A stretch of DNA of 64,000 bases, from positions 2,604,001 through 2,668,000 of the forward strand of contig NZ_JAPEOB010000001.1 in assembly GCF_026341775.1 (NCBI RefSeq), read 5' to 3'. Below, one piece after another: positions 44,262 to 53,534 of this stretch. Below the pieces are notes generated by a model. The model saw only the letters and a program-made list of their open reading frames with translations. It had not been told where the DNA came from and did no database searches. Made by a program: the position numbers and the translations under genes. Numbering within the stretch: the first letter of the stretch is position 1; each line of letters begins with the position of its first letter. The stretch comes from Streptomyces sp. NBC_00654 (lineage in GTDB: Bacteria; Actinomycetota; Actinomycetes; Streptomycetales; Streptomycetaceae).

Positions 44262-45822
44262 AACCGGTCACGAGCAGCAGACACAGCGCGGCGATGGCGA
44301 GCTTGCCCACGGACTGGAGCAGCGGCCCGCGCAGCAGGATGAAGGTGTACCCGGCGATGAGCGGCGCGGCGATCGCCAGGACGCTGCCGGGCCCCGGTCC
44401 GTCCCGGGAGACCGCCAGCGCGTAGCGGCGGTCGGTGCGGGCGGCGGCGTAGCCGATGAGCGCGAGACCGCCGGTCATTCCGGCCGGACCGAAGTCCACC
44501 CAGAACTCGGTCCACAGCGGCGCGGACAGGTTGGTCATGTTCATCCCCATCCACTGTCCGACCCTGACCCCGGTGTCCTCCGGTTTGCCGCTCCACACCG
44601 CCCGGGGCACGAAGAAGAGCCCGGAGCCCGCCAGTTGTCTGCCGTAGGTGTGACCGCGGGTGTCGACCCAGGAGATGGTGTTGGCGAACATCACCGTCTG
44701 GTCGTAGTCCTTGGTGGCCAGCGGTTCGAAGACGGACGCCGACTGCACGGGCCGGTACCCCTCGTCGTCGTACCGGAAGCGGTCCGCGTACGGGAACAGC
44801 ACCAGCGCCCCGACGACGCCCGTCGTGAGCACCGAACGGTACATCGCGGCACTGCTCGGGAACGCGGTGAAAAGGAAGGAGACCAGGACCGTCAGGAACC
44901 AGTAACGGGCGTTGGAGACCGGGTTGTTCACGATCAGGTTGAGCAGGGCGAGGGCGACCCACACCAGCACCGTGGACGGGGCGCGGCGGGCGGCACGCGA
45001 GGTCACCAGCCGCCGGGTGCAGAAGAGCAGCGCCAGGAGCGCCGGTACGGTGCCGAAGCCCTTCAGGAACGCCGAGCCCACATTGGACTCCGTGGACGCG
45101 ACGCCGCTGGCCGCCACGGACGCGCTGATCTCCTGACGGCTGGAGAAGAAGACGGCGGGCCCGCCGAGCTTCAGCACGTAGTACCCGCTCGCCGCGAAGG
45201 CCAGCAGCACCAGCAGCCGGAGCCGGACCGGGTGCGCGACGGCGGACCCGCGAGCGCCTCCCGTGCCTCCGGCGCCTCCCGTGCCGGGCGCGACGCGCGG
45301 GCCCGGACGGTGCCTCAGGGGCCGCCGGGACGCCAGGAGCGCCCCCAGGTCGAACGCGGCACAGCCCACCAGGATCATCGCGACGGCCGTCACCAGGTCC
45401 GAGCGGGGCCCGACCAGCGGCGTCGGCGTCTGCCCGATCACCGCCTGCGCGAACGGCGCCACCCCCATCGCGATGTACACGAACATCCAGAAGACGCCCT
45501 GGAGCAGCCGCCGCCGGGTGGACAGGATCATGGTGGCGAGCCGGGCCCCCGCATAACAGGTCAGCACCAGCTGGAGCCAGTACCCGTTGTCCCGGACCCC
45601 CGCCCCGGGCTGCGCGGCGATCAGCGCGGGCAGGAAACACACCAGCCCCAGGATCAGCGGCACGGCGAGCGCCCGCGACAGCATCGCCCACGACATGGGC
45701 CTGGCCGGAGCCCTGCCGGACCCGCTCCCACCGCCCCCGTCCGCGGGTGCGGCCAGGGGCGCGGACGGTGCCGGATCCCGCACGGACGTCATGCGCCCCC
45801 CGTTTCGTGGACCTGTGAACAC
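44230..45822 (-). CDS. O-antigen polymerase/ligase-like membrane protein (Wzy-like)
   Basis: Polytopic membrane protein of 530 residues with about 12 helices and one long extracytoplasmic loop near residues 350-430 (PYADRFRYDDEGYRP through SWVDTRGHTYGRQL). This layout fits a Wzy-type polymerase. The N terminus is Pro/Gly-rich; an ATG ten codons downstream (45792) is also possible. On the opposite strand to the flippase gene and converging on it. Confidence 0.75.
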   Translation of the reverse strand: MFTGPRNGGRMTSVRDPAPSAPLAAPADGGGGSGSGRAPARPMSWAMLSRALAVPLILGLVCFLPALIAAQPGAGVRDNGYWLQLVLTCYAGARLATMILSTRRRLLQGVFWMFVYIAMGVAPFAQAVIGQTPTPLVGPRSDLVTAVAMILVGCAAFDLGALLASRRPLRHRPGPRVAPGTGGAGGTGGARGSAVAHPVRLRLLVLLAFAASGYYVLKLGGPAVFFSSRQEISASVAASGVASTESNVGSAFLKGFGTVPALLALLFCTRRLVTSRAARRAPSTVLVWVALALLNLIVNNPVSNARYWFLTVLVSFLFTAFPSSAAMYRSVLTTGVVGALVLFPYADRFRYDDEGYRPVQSASVFEPLATKDYDQTVMFANTISWVDTRGHTYGRQLAGSGLFFVPRAVWSGKPEDTGVRVGQWMGMNMTNLSAPLWTEFWVDFGPAGMTGGLALIGYAAARTDRRYALAVSRDGPGPGSVLAIAAPLIAGYTFILLRGPLLQSVGKLAIAALCLLLVTGFRERAVRRRR

Positions 45823-45897
45823 TCTAACGAATCACCCCACTTGAGGGGATGTGATGACTAGTCTGTGGAATGTCGGCCGAGGTTGAGGGGAACCGTG
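45823..45897. promoter_or_regulatory. Divergent promoter region with CCCC-GGGG hairpin
   Basis: A short divergent gap between the polymerase and a GT4 gene, with CCCC-ACTTGA-GGGG at its centre and less GC than the genes beside it. Probably holds both promoters; boxes are not certain. Confidence 0.4.
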
Positions 45898-47061
45898 GTG
45901 AAGGTTCTGCACGTTGTCACATTGCACACCCCGGACCATGCGTTCGGCGGCCCGACCCGGGTGGCGCTCAACCTGTCCAAGCTCCAGCGCGCGGGCGGCG
46001 ACGACGCCCGGATCATGGCCCTGGGCGACGGCTTCGGACCCGGTGCGCTGCCCGGCGAGGTCGAGGGGGTTCCCGCCCATCTCTTCCAGGCCCGGCACCT
46101 GCTCCCCAGGTTCGAGGTCAGCGGCATCACCTCCGGACCCCTGCTGCTGGCCGCACGGCGCATGATGCGCGGCGCCGACCTCGTACACGTCCATCTGATG
46201 CGCGACCTGGTGACCCTGCCCGCCGCACTGCTCGCGCTGGCCACCCGTACGCCGCTGGTCGTCCAGACGCACGGAATGGTCGACCCCACCGAGAACAGGG
46301 TCGCCCGGCTCACGGACCTGCTGGGCGTGCGGCGGGTGCTGCGCGGCGCCGATGCCGTCCTGTGTCTGACCGAGACGGAGCGCGTCGATGTGAACGCCGT
46401 CGCCGCGCCCGTCCCGCTGACCCGCACCGTGCGGCTGGTCAACGGCGTACGGCCGCAGGAGCGCAAGCCCGCCCGGGACCGGGACCGGCCGCCGACGGTT
46501 CTCTTCCTCGCCCGGATCCAGGAGCGGAAGCGGCCGGAGGACTTCGTCGCCGCGATGCCCGCCGTCCTGGCCGTGCACCCGGACGCGCGCTTCGTCCTGG
46601 CGGGACCCGACACCGGCGCACTGCGCGGAACACTCGAACTCGCCCGCAGGCTGGGGGTGATGGACTCCCTCGACCAGGTGGGGCCGCTCGGTCACGAAGA
46701 GGTCCTCGCGGCGGGCCGGCGGGCCGATGTGTATGTGCTGCCCTCGATCGAGGAGCCGCTCGGTGTCTCCGTGCTCGAAGCGATGTCCGTGGGCACGCCC
46801 GTCGTCATCACCCGCACCTGCGGTCTCGGCCCGGAGGTGGCGCGGGCCGGGGCGGGCCGGGTGATCGACAGCCGGCCGGGCGAGGACGGGGCCAACGCGG
46901 CGAAGGTCGCCGGTGCGGTCCTCGAACTGCTGGAGCCCGAGGCCAATGAGCGCGCGGGCAGGGCGGCTTGGGAGCTGGTCGGCGAACACTTCACCATCGG
47001 GGCCGTGACCGGCACCCTCCGGCGGACCTACGAGGACGTGGTCCGCCGGAAGACCGGCTGA
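45898..47061 (+). CDS. Glycosyltransferase family 4
   Basis: GT-B glycosyltransferase of 387 residues: VLHVVTLHTPDHAFGGPTRVALNL at the start, VLFLARIQERKRPEDFVAAMP, and YVLPSIEEPLGVSVLEAMSVG with the acceptor-side Glu pair. GTG 45898 is placed seven bases after TTGAGGGG; GTG 45895 is equally in frame. Single gene transcribed away from the polymerase. Confidence 0.87.
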   Translation: MKVLHVVTLHTPDHAFGGPTRVALNLSKLQRAGGDDARIMALGDGFGPGALPGEVEGVPAHLFQARHLLPRFEVSGITSGPLLLAARRMMRGADLVHVHLMRDLVTLPAALLALATRTPLVVQTHGMVDPTENRVARLTDLLGVRRVLRGADAVLCLTETERVDVNAVAAPVPLTRTVRLVNGVRPQERKPARDRDRPPTVLFLARIQERKRPEDFVAAMPAVLAVHPDARFVLAGPDTGALRGTLELARRLGVMDSLDQVGPLGHEEVLAAGRRADVYVLPSIEEPLGVSVLEAMSVGTPVVITRTCGLGPEVARAGAGRVIDSRPGEDGANAAKVAGAVLELLEPEANERAGRAAWELVGEHFTIGAVTGTLRRTYEDVVRRKTG

Positions 47062-47190
47062 CGGGAACGGTCCCGGTCCGGTTCCTGTCCCCGGCCGGTT
47101 TCCGCCCCGTTCCCGTCCCCGTTCCGTTCCCGCCCCCGGTCCGTTCCCCGTTCCGGTCCGTTCCTCACCGTCCGGTGCGGCGGTGGACGC
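47062..47190 (+). repeat. CCGTTCC/CCCGTTCC low-complexity spacer
   Basis: Gap between two converging glycosyltransferase genes filled with degenerate CCGTTCC and GGTCCG units. No gene. Confidence 0.6.
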
Positions 47191-48018
47191 TCAGCCCTTC
47201 CTGCCCTCACGGGACTTGAGCGCGATCTGCCAGCGGTAGAAGCTCATCGCCAGCGCGAAGTCGAAGCCCGCCCGCCCGTCCAGGAACCCCCGCCGGTAGA
47301 CGTACATGTACGCGAACGACACCAGCGGTTTGAACGGCGCCTTGTGGAACAGCTGCCCCTGCCGGGACTTGACCCTGCGCACCTGCTCCTTCACCTCGGG
47401 GTGGTGCTCCAGCCACGCCTCCCAGTCCGAGTAGCGGTTGTGCCGCTCGAACCAGGCGGTGACCGGGTCGAGGTCCTGGTGCTCGATGGGGTTGCGGAGC
47501 GAGCTCGCCGACCCGGCGACCGGCTGGTAGTGACCCTCGACCTCCCCGATCCCGGGGGCGTCGAGGTCGCCGACCTCCGGGTAGTGGCAGCGGGTGCGGT
47601 CGGTGAGGGACCGCTTGCGGATGGTGTAGCCGTGCCTCAGCCGCTTCCCCGAGAACCAGTAGCCCAGGGGAATGTCATAGGCCGCAGGCTTCGGAGCCGT
47701 CGGGTCGGCGAAGATCTCCCGCAGCTCGGCGAGCAGCCCGGGGCTGAGCCGTTCGTCCCCGTCCAGCAGGAGAATCCAGTCCAGATCGGTGCGGACATGG
47801 TCCAGGCACCACTGTTTCTTCCGCGGATGCCCGCCCTCCCAGGTGTAGTCGATCACCTCGGCCCCGCACTCCTCGGCGATCCGCGCCGTGTCGTCGGTGC
47901 TGTGGGAGTCCACCACGACGACCGCCTCGAAGTGGCCGAGCACCGACTTCACCGCCTCGGCGATGTTCAGTCCCTCGTTCTTCGTGGGGATCGCCACGGC
48001 GATCGGCAGTCTGGTCAT
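47191..48018 (-). CDS. Glycosyltransferase family 2 (WaaE/LgtF-like)
   Basis: GT-A enzyme of 275 residues: IPTKNEGLNIAEAVKSVLGHF, VVDSHSTDDTARI, and the DxD motif in LLLDGDERL. The tail PLVSFAYMYVYRRGFLDG is a membrane-associated segment usual in WaaE/KdtX-type enzymes. ATG overlaps the stop of the lipoprotein gene. It acts at the inner face of the membrane; the donor is not known. Confidence 0.88.
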   Translation of the reverse strand: MTRLPIAVAIPTKNEGLNIAEAVKSVLGHFEAVVVVDSHSTDDTARIAEECGAEVIDYTWEGGHPRKKQWCLDHVRTDLDWILLLDGDERLSPGLLAELREIFADPTAPKPAAYDIPLGYWFSGKRLRHGYTIRKRSLTDRTRCHYPEVGDLDAPGIGEVEGHYQPVAGSASSLRNPIEHQDLDPVTAWFERHNRYSDWEAWLEHHPEVKEQVRRVKSRQGQLFHKAPFKPLVSFAYMYVYRRGFLDGRAGFDFALAMSFYRWQIALKSREGRKG

Positions 48019-48770
48019 CCGGTCTTTCCTTCGGGGAGCCAGGCGTAGCAGCCTGTGGAGGTGAAGGCGCGGGCCGCCTCCGGGACGGTGATCCGCACCC
48101 GCTCGGCGGATTCGGCGCCGGACATGCCCGAGCCGGAGGCCTTGGAGCCCGAGGCGCTGGAGCCCGAGGTGCCCGAGCCCAGGACCTTGCCGCCCGCGTC
48201 GGTGATCTGCCAGGAGCAGTCGGGGGTGGGGGAGACGGCACGGTAGCGGCCCGGCCGCAGGCCCTTGGCGGTGTGTGTGCCGTCCGGGTAGCCGAGGGCC
48301 GCCTCGTCCGCCAACTCCCGGTGTTGGGTGCACAAATGGGACACCGCGGGCTTCGCGCCGGGGATCTCGCCGGTCACGATCGCCGCGACGGCGGTGTCCC
48401 GGTCGGCCTTGACCAGATAGCCGAGCTTGTCGCAGGTCTCCTGCCCGGTCTGCAGCACGGCGGCCGGGTCCATGCCCACCGGGACCCGGTCCACCAGGTA
48501 CTCCTTCTGCTTCTTCGTGAAGGAGCCGGTGGCCGGGGTGATCCGGTCGGCGGGCACCTTGGGCGGCTCGCTCGTGGGCCCGGCGGCGGGTCCGCCCGCC
48601 GGACCGGTGGACGTACCGGCGGCGGACGGCCCGGCGACGGCGGGCCCGGAGGCCGCGGGGCTCCGGGCCCCCGCGGCCTCCGGGCCGTTCCCGTCGGCGG
48701 ACGAGCCGCAGGCGGCCAGCGCCGCCGTCATGACGACGACGGCGGCACCGGCCAGGAACGGATGCCGCAT
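48015..48770 (-). CDS. Secreted lipoprotein in exopolysaccharide operon
   Basis: Lipoprotein of 251 residues with signal sequence and lipobox LAAC (Cys 21), then a Pro/Ala/Gly linker to about residue 75. The folded part has several cysteines (ETCDKLGY, SHLCTQHREL, PTPDCSWQITD, TGCYAWLPEG) and a Ser/Gly repeat. No family recognised with certainty. Translationally coupled to both neighbours (TGATG and ATGA), so it is probably made with the LamG protein. Confidence 0.78.
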   Translation of the reverse strand: MRHPFLAGAAVVVMTAALAACGSSADGNGPEAAGARSPAASGPAVAGPSAAGTSTGPAGGPAAGPTSEPPKVPADRITPATGSFTKKQKEYLVDRVPVGMDPAAVLQTGQETCDKLGYLVKADRDTAVAAIVTGEIPGAKPAVSHLCTQHRELADEAALGYPDGTHTAKGLRPGRYRAVSPTPDCSWQITDAGGKVLGSGTSGSSASGSKASGSGMSGAESAERVRITVPEAARAFTSTGCYAWLPEGKTG

Positions 48771-51022
48771 CAGCCGTTCCTCAGGGCGTAGTGCGCGCTG
48801 ACCTGGGAGGCGCTCAGCGCGGTGGGGTAGACGGCCGTCTCGTCGATCTGCCCGGCGAAGTAGTTGCTGGTCGGACGGCTGGGCCAGCCGGAGAGACTGT
48901 CACCGCCGGCCCGCCAGTAGCCGGGGTAGTTCTCATTGGCCGTGTACAGGAAGTTCGACGCGCGCAGTTGTCCGTCGACGTACAGTGCCATCCCGCCGGT
49001 GCCCTGGGTGGCGACGACGTGGTGCCACTTGCCGTCGTTGTACGCCCCGGTCGTGGTGACGGTGCGGATGCCTCCGCTGCGGACGCCGAAGACCAGCCGT
49101 CCGTCGTCGCGCATGTAGACGTGCTTGTCGAATGTGGTGCTGTTCTGCATGATCTTGTTCCCGAACCCGATGATCCTGCCGCCCCGGGTGGTGGTGGTCT
49201 TGATCCAGGTCTCCGTGGAGAAGCGCGTGGGCTGCGCGTACCGGGTGTTGCCGTACACGTACTCGTCGAGCCCGTTGAACCCGATCGCGGTGGAGCCGCC
49301 GGCGATGGCGGCCGGCGTCTGCCGGTAGGCGGGGCCGTTGCGCAGGAAGCCGTTGCTCAGCTTGCTTCCGGTGTCGGCGGCGAAGGTCGCCGCGCCCTCG
49401 TCGTAGCGCCAGTACAGCGAGGCCCCGTCGGCCAGCACCCGTGCCGGGTAGCGTTCCGTGGCGGCCGCCACGGTGGCGGACTGCGCCGCGGACTTGGCGC
49501 TGGTGTTGGTGCCGTCGCTCGCGGTGATCCGGTACGAGTGGGTCTCGCCCACCGCCACATCGGTGTCCGCCCAGGTCAGCTGCGGCCGGTCCCAGAACAG
49601 CGAGTACCCGGTCGTGGTGTGTACGGGGGTGCTCGCCCCGTCCTTGTAGATCCGGTACGTCAGCTCCCCGTCGTCGGTGTCGAAGCTGGTCTGCCAGTTG
49701 ACGGTGATCCTGCCCGGGGTGACCGTGGAGAGGCTGACGTTGGGCACCCACGGCGCCCCGGTGTCGGGACCGTCGGCGAACCGGGTCAGGCCCTGCTGGG
49801 CCGAACCGTTGACCGTGGTGAACTCCCCGCCGACCCACAGGTAGTGGCGTCCGCCGCTGTCCGTCTGGGACATCGTCCGGGGGCCCACGGGCTCCCCGAT
49901 CCCGTCGTTGGTGTCCGGGAACCACGGCAGCAGCTTCGGGTCGTCGACCGACTGGGCCAGCAGGTGCTTGCGCTCCTGGTCCGGGAACTCGCCCATGCTG
50001 TAGCAGTCGTGGGCGTGGCTGCCGCTGTACAGCACGCCCTTGTGGACCAGCACGGCCTGCGTCGCTCCGAGGCAGGTGTCGCGCCACCGCTGCTGGAAGT
50101 CGTCCAGGTCGAGCGCGATCCGGCCGTCGAAGACCCCGCCGCCGGTGCCTTCGTTGGCGGTGTAGAAGCCGGTGGCGTCCGTGGTCAGGTCCTGCACCGT
50201 GGAAGTGTTCGGGATGAATCCGGGATAGCTCTTGGTGAGTGCGCCGGTGGTGGCGTCGACCACGGCCAGGGCGTGCGAGCTGGTGCCGTTGACGGTGAAG
50301 AAGTCCCCGCCGAGCAGGACGTGCCGCCCGTCCGGGGTCACCTCGACGGCCCGTGCCACCTCGTCCGCGTTCGCGGTGAACGGCAGCAGGTCCGCGCCCG
50401 TGGTGACGGCGGCGAACTTGTTGCGGGTCTTTCCGCCCACGCTGTTGAAGTCCCCGCCCAGATAGACGGTGTCCGCGGTGACGGCGAGCGCCCGCACCGT
50501 CGCCGAGACGGAGATCTTGAAGTCGTCGCGCGGGGTGCAGGTCGCGGTGTCGATCGCCACGACATTGCTGACCCCGACCCCGTTCACCGACCCGAACTGG
50601 CCGCCCGCGTAGAGGGTTTCGCCGTCCGGGGAGAGCGTCAGTGCCCGTACGGTCGCGGTCCCCGAGGACTGGGTGAAGGACAGGGCGCAGCCGGTCGGCG
50701 CCCCGGTCGCCGCGTCGAACGCGGCGAAGTTGACCGCCGGCTGCTCGGCGGTGCCGGGCGCGGCGTCCGGCGGGCGTACGGTCGAGAAGGTGCCGCCCGC
50801 GTACACGACGCCGTCCCGCGCGGCCATCGACCAGACGATGCCGTTGGTCTGCCAGGTGGTGAGGTCGTCCGCCGTGAGGGACACCGGCGGGGTCAGCGCG
50901 GCCGAGGGGGATGTGCCCGCCGCGGTCGCGGTCAGGGCTCCGGCCAGCAGGCAGAGCGCGGCGGCGGCGGCCCGCACACGGCCGCGTCCCCCAGGGCTTT
51001 GCCCCGTACTTCCGTTCATCAT
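48770..51022 (-). CDS. Secreted propeller/FN3/LamG protein
   Basis: Secreted protein of 750 residues. Signal peptide with AAALCLLAGALTATAAG, then five or more propeller-like blades marked by VYAGGTF, LYAGGQF, VYLGGDF, VLLGGDF and WVGGEFTTVNG (residues 60-420). A fibronectin type III part (about 425-515) and a concanavalin/LamG domain (about 530-750: FSTETWIKTTT, WHHVVATQGTGGMALYVDG) follow. Likely binds the surface polysaccharide. The two ATGs at 51022 and 51019 overlap the TGA of an upstream remnant. Confidence 0.85.
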   Translation of the reverse strand: MMNGSTGQSPGGRGRVRAAAAALCLLAGALTATAAGTSPSAALTPPVSLTADDLTTWQTNGIVWSMAARDGVVYAGGTFSTVRPPDAAPGTAEQPAVNFAAFDAATGAPTGCALSFTQSSGTATVRALTLSPDGETLYAGGQFGSVNGVGVSNVVAIDTATCTPRDDFKISVSATVRALAVTADTVYLGGDFNSVGGKTRNKFAAVTTGADLLPFTANADEVARAVEVTPDGRHVLLGGDFFTVNGTSSHALAVVDATTGALTKSYPGFIPNTSTVQDLTTDATGFYTANEGTGGGVFDGRIALDLDDFQQRWRDTCLGATQAVLVHKGVLYSGSHAHDCYSMGEFPDQERKHLLAQSVDDPKLLPWFPDTNDGIGEPVGPRTMSQTDSGGRHYLWVGGEFTTVNGSAQQGLTRFADGPDTGAPWVPNVSLSTVTPGRITVNWQTSFDTDDGELTYRIYKDGASTPVHTTTGYSLFWDRPQLTWADTDVAVGETHSYRITASDGTNTSAKSAAQSATVAAATERYPARVLADGASLYWRYDEGAATFAADTGSKLSNGFLRNGPAYRQTPAAIAGGSTAIGFNGLDEYVYGNTRYAQPTRFSTETWIKTTTTRGGRIIGFGNKIMQNSTTFDKHVYMRDDGRLVFGVRSGGIRTVTTTGAYNDGKWHHVVATQGTGGMALYVDGQLRASNFLYTANENYPGYWRAGGDSLSGWPSRPTSNYFAGQIDETAVYPTALSASQVSAHYALRNG

Positions 51023-51380
51023 TCGGCTCCGAAGGTGAGAACGATCTGCGGCCGGTGGGCCGCGTTTGCTGTTCCGCCGGACCGGACGCGGAGACTGGCC
51101 GTCCCGCTGCCGGTGAGGGCGGTCGAAGAGGCGGAGCCCAGGGCCCCGCCCGGTGCGGACACGTCCGGGTCCACCGAGCGACCGGTGGAACGCGGTGTCG
51201 CGTCGCCGATGATGGTCCCCGGGACGGACGCGGGGAGCGCCGAGCCGGGTGCTGTGGGGGAGCACCGGCCGTGCCCGGGTACCGCTGAACGGCACCGCGC
51301 GGGGGCCCTCGGCGGCGAACGCGGGAGTACGCCGGACGGGATGCGGAGGGCGACGCGGGCACCCCGGGGGACCGGGCCTC
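51019..51380 (-). pseudogene. Remnant of a secreted DNRLRE/CBM-like gene
   Basis: The 360 bp between gmd and the LamG gene hold an open frame that ends in ALTGSGTASLRVRSGG and RPQIVLTFGAE, then TGA overlapping the LamG start codon (ATGA). Such an ending is usual for DNRLRE/CBM96-type secreted proteins. No start codon with signal peptide is found, and the frame runs on into gmd out of frame. I read it as the 3' stump of a deleted gene that was once coupled to the LamG gene. It could also be a chance frame. Confidence 0.45.
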
Positions 51381-52394
51381 TCACCGGTCCACCCGCACGG
51401 CCGCTCCGGTGAGCTGGTCCGCCAGCAGGCGGATGTCCGCGTCCACCATGATCCGGGCCAGTTCCCGCGACCTGACGGCGGGCTTCCAGCCGAGCAGTTC
51501 GCGCGCCTTGGAGGCGTCGCCGATCAGCGCGTCGACCTCGCTGGGACGCTCGTACTTCGGGTCGTGGCGCACGTGCTCCCGCCAGTCGAGCCCCGCGTGC
51601 TCGAAGGCGAACTCCAGGAACTGGCGGACGCTGACCCCCTCGCCGGTCGCGACCACGTAGTCGTCCGGCCGCTCGCACTGGAGCATCCGCCACATGGCGT
51701 CCACATACTCGGGGGCGTACCCCCAGTCCCGTACGGCATCGAGATTGCCCAGGTGCAGACGGTCCTGGAGTCCGGCCTTGATCCGTGCCACCCCCCGGGT
51801 GATCTTCCGGGTCACGAAGGTCTCGCCGCGGCGCGGTGACTCGTGGTTGAACAGAATGCCGTTGACCGCGAACATTCCATACGCCTCACGGTAGTTGACC
51901 GTCGCCCAGTACGCGTACACCTTCGCGACGCTGTACGGGCTGCGCGGGTGGAACGGGGTGCCCTCGTTCTGCGGCGGCGGGCTGGCGCCGAACATCTCGG
52001 AGGACGAGGCCTGGTAGACCCGGGTCTCGATCCCGCTGGCCCGGACCGCCTCCAGCAGCCTCATGGCGCCGAGCCCGGTGACATCGCCGGTGTACAGCGG
52101 GGCGTCGAACGAGACCCGGACATGCGACTGGGCGCCCAGGTTGTAGACCTCCTCCGGCCGGATGTCACGCAGCAGATTCACCAGCGCGACGCCGTCCGCC
52201 AGATCGGCGTGGTGCAGCACGAAGGAACGGTCCGCTTCCTCGGGCCCCTGGTAGATGTGGTCTATCCGCTCGGTGTTGAAGCTCGACGAGCGGCGTATCA
52301 GCCCATGGACCGTGTACCCCTTGCCAAGCAGCAACTCGGCCAGATACGAACCGTCCTGGCCCGTGACGCCGGTGATGAGCGCGGTCTTCGCCAC
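51381..52394 (-). CDS. gmd: GDP-mannose 4,6-dehydratase
   Basis: Gmd of 337 residues, making GDP-4-keto-6-deoxymannose from GDP-mannose. The Rossmann motif is [15 protein letters not shown]; the catalytic set is in SSSEMFGA and the [10 protein letters not shown] (YxxxK) segment; [16 protein letters not shown] is highly typical. GTG start. Divergent from fcl across a 112-bp promoter region. With Fcl it supplies GDP-L-fucose for the polysaccharide. Confidence 0.95.
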   Translation of the reverse strand: MAKTALITGVTGQDGSYLAELLLGKGYTVHGLIRRSSSFNTERIDHIYQGPEEADRSFVLHHADLADGVALVNLLRDIRPEEVYNLGAQSHVRVSFDAPLYTGDVTGLGAMRLLEAVRASGIETRVYQASSSEMFGASPPPQNEGTPFHPRSPYSVAKVYAYWATVNYREAYGMFAVNGILFNHESPRRGETFVTRKITRGVARIKAGLQDRLHLGNLDAVRDWGYAPEYVDAMWRMLQCERPDDYVVATGEGVSVRQFLEFAFEHAGLDWREHVRHDPKYERPSEVDALIGDASKARELLGWKPAVRSRELARIMVDADIRLLADQLTGAAVRVDR

Positions 52395-52506
52395 GAGTCC
52401 CCCTTCTGTGTTCGCCCGAGGGGCGAGTGGTCACCGATATTCCGGAATTGGATCGTTCTGCGGCAAAACGTCTCCGCGCTGTGTGTCTGCTGGCACAATC
52501 CGAGCC

Positions 52507-53481
52507 ATGACGACTGATCTCCCCGGCCCTCCCCAGGAATCCGTCCGCCCCCTACTGCGTCCCGGCTCCCGTGTCTTCGTGGCGGGCCACCGGGGTCTCG
52601 TCGGCTCGGCACTGGTGCGCCGCCTCACCGCCGAGGGCCATGAGGTGCTCACCCGGGGCCGTGAACTGCTCGATCTGCGCGAGGCCGCGCCGACCGGCGC
52701 GTATCTGCGCGACATACGGCCGGACGCCGTGGTGCTGGCCGCCGCCAAGGTGGGCGGGATCATGGCCAACAGCACCTGTCCGGTGCAGTTCCTGGAGGAC
52801 AACCTGCGCATCCAGCTCAGCGTGATCGCCGGGGCGCACGCGGCGGGCACCGGGCGGCTGCTGTTCCTCGGCTCGTCCTGCATCTACCCCAAGCACGCCC
52901 CCCAGCCGATCCGCGAGGACGCCCTGCTCACCGGCCCGCTGGAGCCGACCAACGAGGCGTATGCCCTTGCCAAGATCGCCGGAATTGCGCAGACCCAGTC
53001 GTACCGCCGGCAGTACGGCGCCGCGTACATCAGCGCCATGCCCACCAACCTCTACGGACCCGGTGACAACTTCGACCTGGAGACCTCGCACGTCCTGCCC
53101 GCGCTCATCCGCCGCTTCCACGAGGCGAAACGCGACAGGGCCCCCGAGGTCACGCTGTGGGGTTCGGGAAGCCCCCGCCGCGAATTCCTCCATGTCGACG
53201 ACCTGGCCGCCGCGTGCGTACGGCTGCTGGAGGTCTACGACGGCGACGAGCCCGTCAACATCGGCTGCGGGGAGGACCTGACGATCCGAAAACTGGCCGA
53301 AACCGTACGGGAGGTGACGGGGTTTCAGGGCGGCATCGCCTGGGACACCTCCAAGCCCGACGGAACCCCGCGCAAGCTGCTCGATGTGTCCCGCCTCTCC
53401 TCGCTCGGCTTCGAGCCGAAGATCCCGCTGCGCGACGGCATCGCCTCCACCTACGCCTGGTGGCTCGGTCAACTCCGGTAG
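52507..53481 (+). CDS. fcl: GDP-L-fucose synthase
   Basis: GDP-4-keto-6-deoxymannose epimerase/reductase of 324 residues (Fcl/WcaG). N-terminal VAGHRGLVGSALVRRL, then AAKVGGIMAN, SSCIYPKHAPQPI and YALAKIAG with the YxxxK pair; NLYGPGDNFD and GSGSPRREFLHVDDLA follow. ATG 52507 agrees with family length; the open frame upstream is promoter. Next gene converges after 53 bp. Confidence 0.95.
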   Translation: MTTDLPGPPQESVRPLLRPGSRVFVAGHRGLVGSALVRRLTAEGHEVLTRGRELLDLREAAPTGAYLRDIRPDAVVLAAAKVGGIMANSTCPVQFLEDNLRIQLSVIAGAHAAGTGRLLFLGSSCIYPKHAPQPIREDALLTGPLEPTNEAYALAKIAGIAQTQSYRRQYGAAYISAMPTNLYGPGDNFDLETSHVLPALIRRFHEAKRDRAPEVTLWGSGSPRREFLHVDDLAAACVRLLEVYDGDEPVNIGCGEDLTIRKLAETVREVTGFQGGIAWDTSKPDGTPRKLLDVSRLSSLGFEPKIPLRDGIASTYAWWLGQLR

Positions 53482-53534
53482 AACGCCTGACCGTTCACCG
53501 CACAGGGCTCCTCGCATCCGCATGCCCCGCCCCC

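Noticed and set aside
48791..51412. An 873-residue plus-strand frame opposite the LamG gene
   Set aside because: Valine/glycine-rich shadow; the minus strand has signal peptide, propeller, FN3 and LamG domains.
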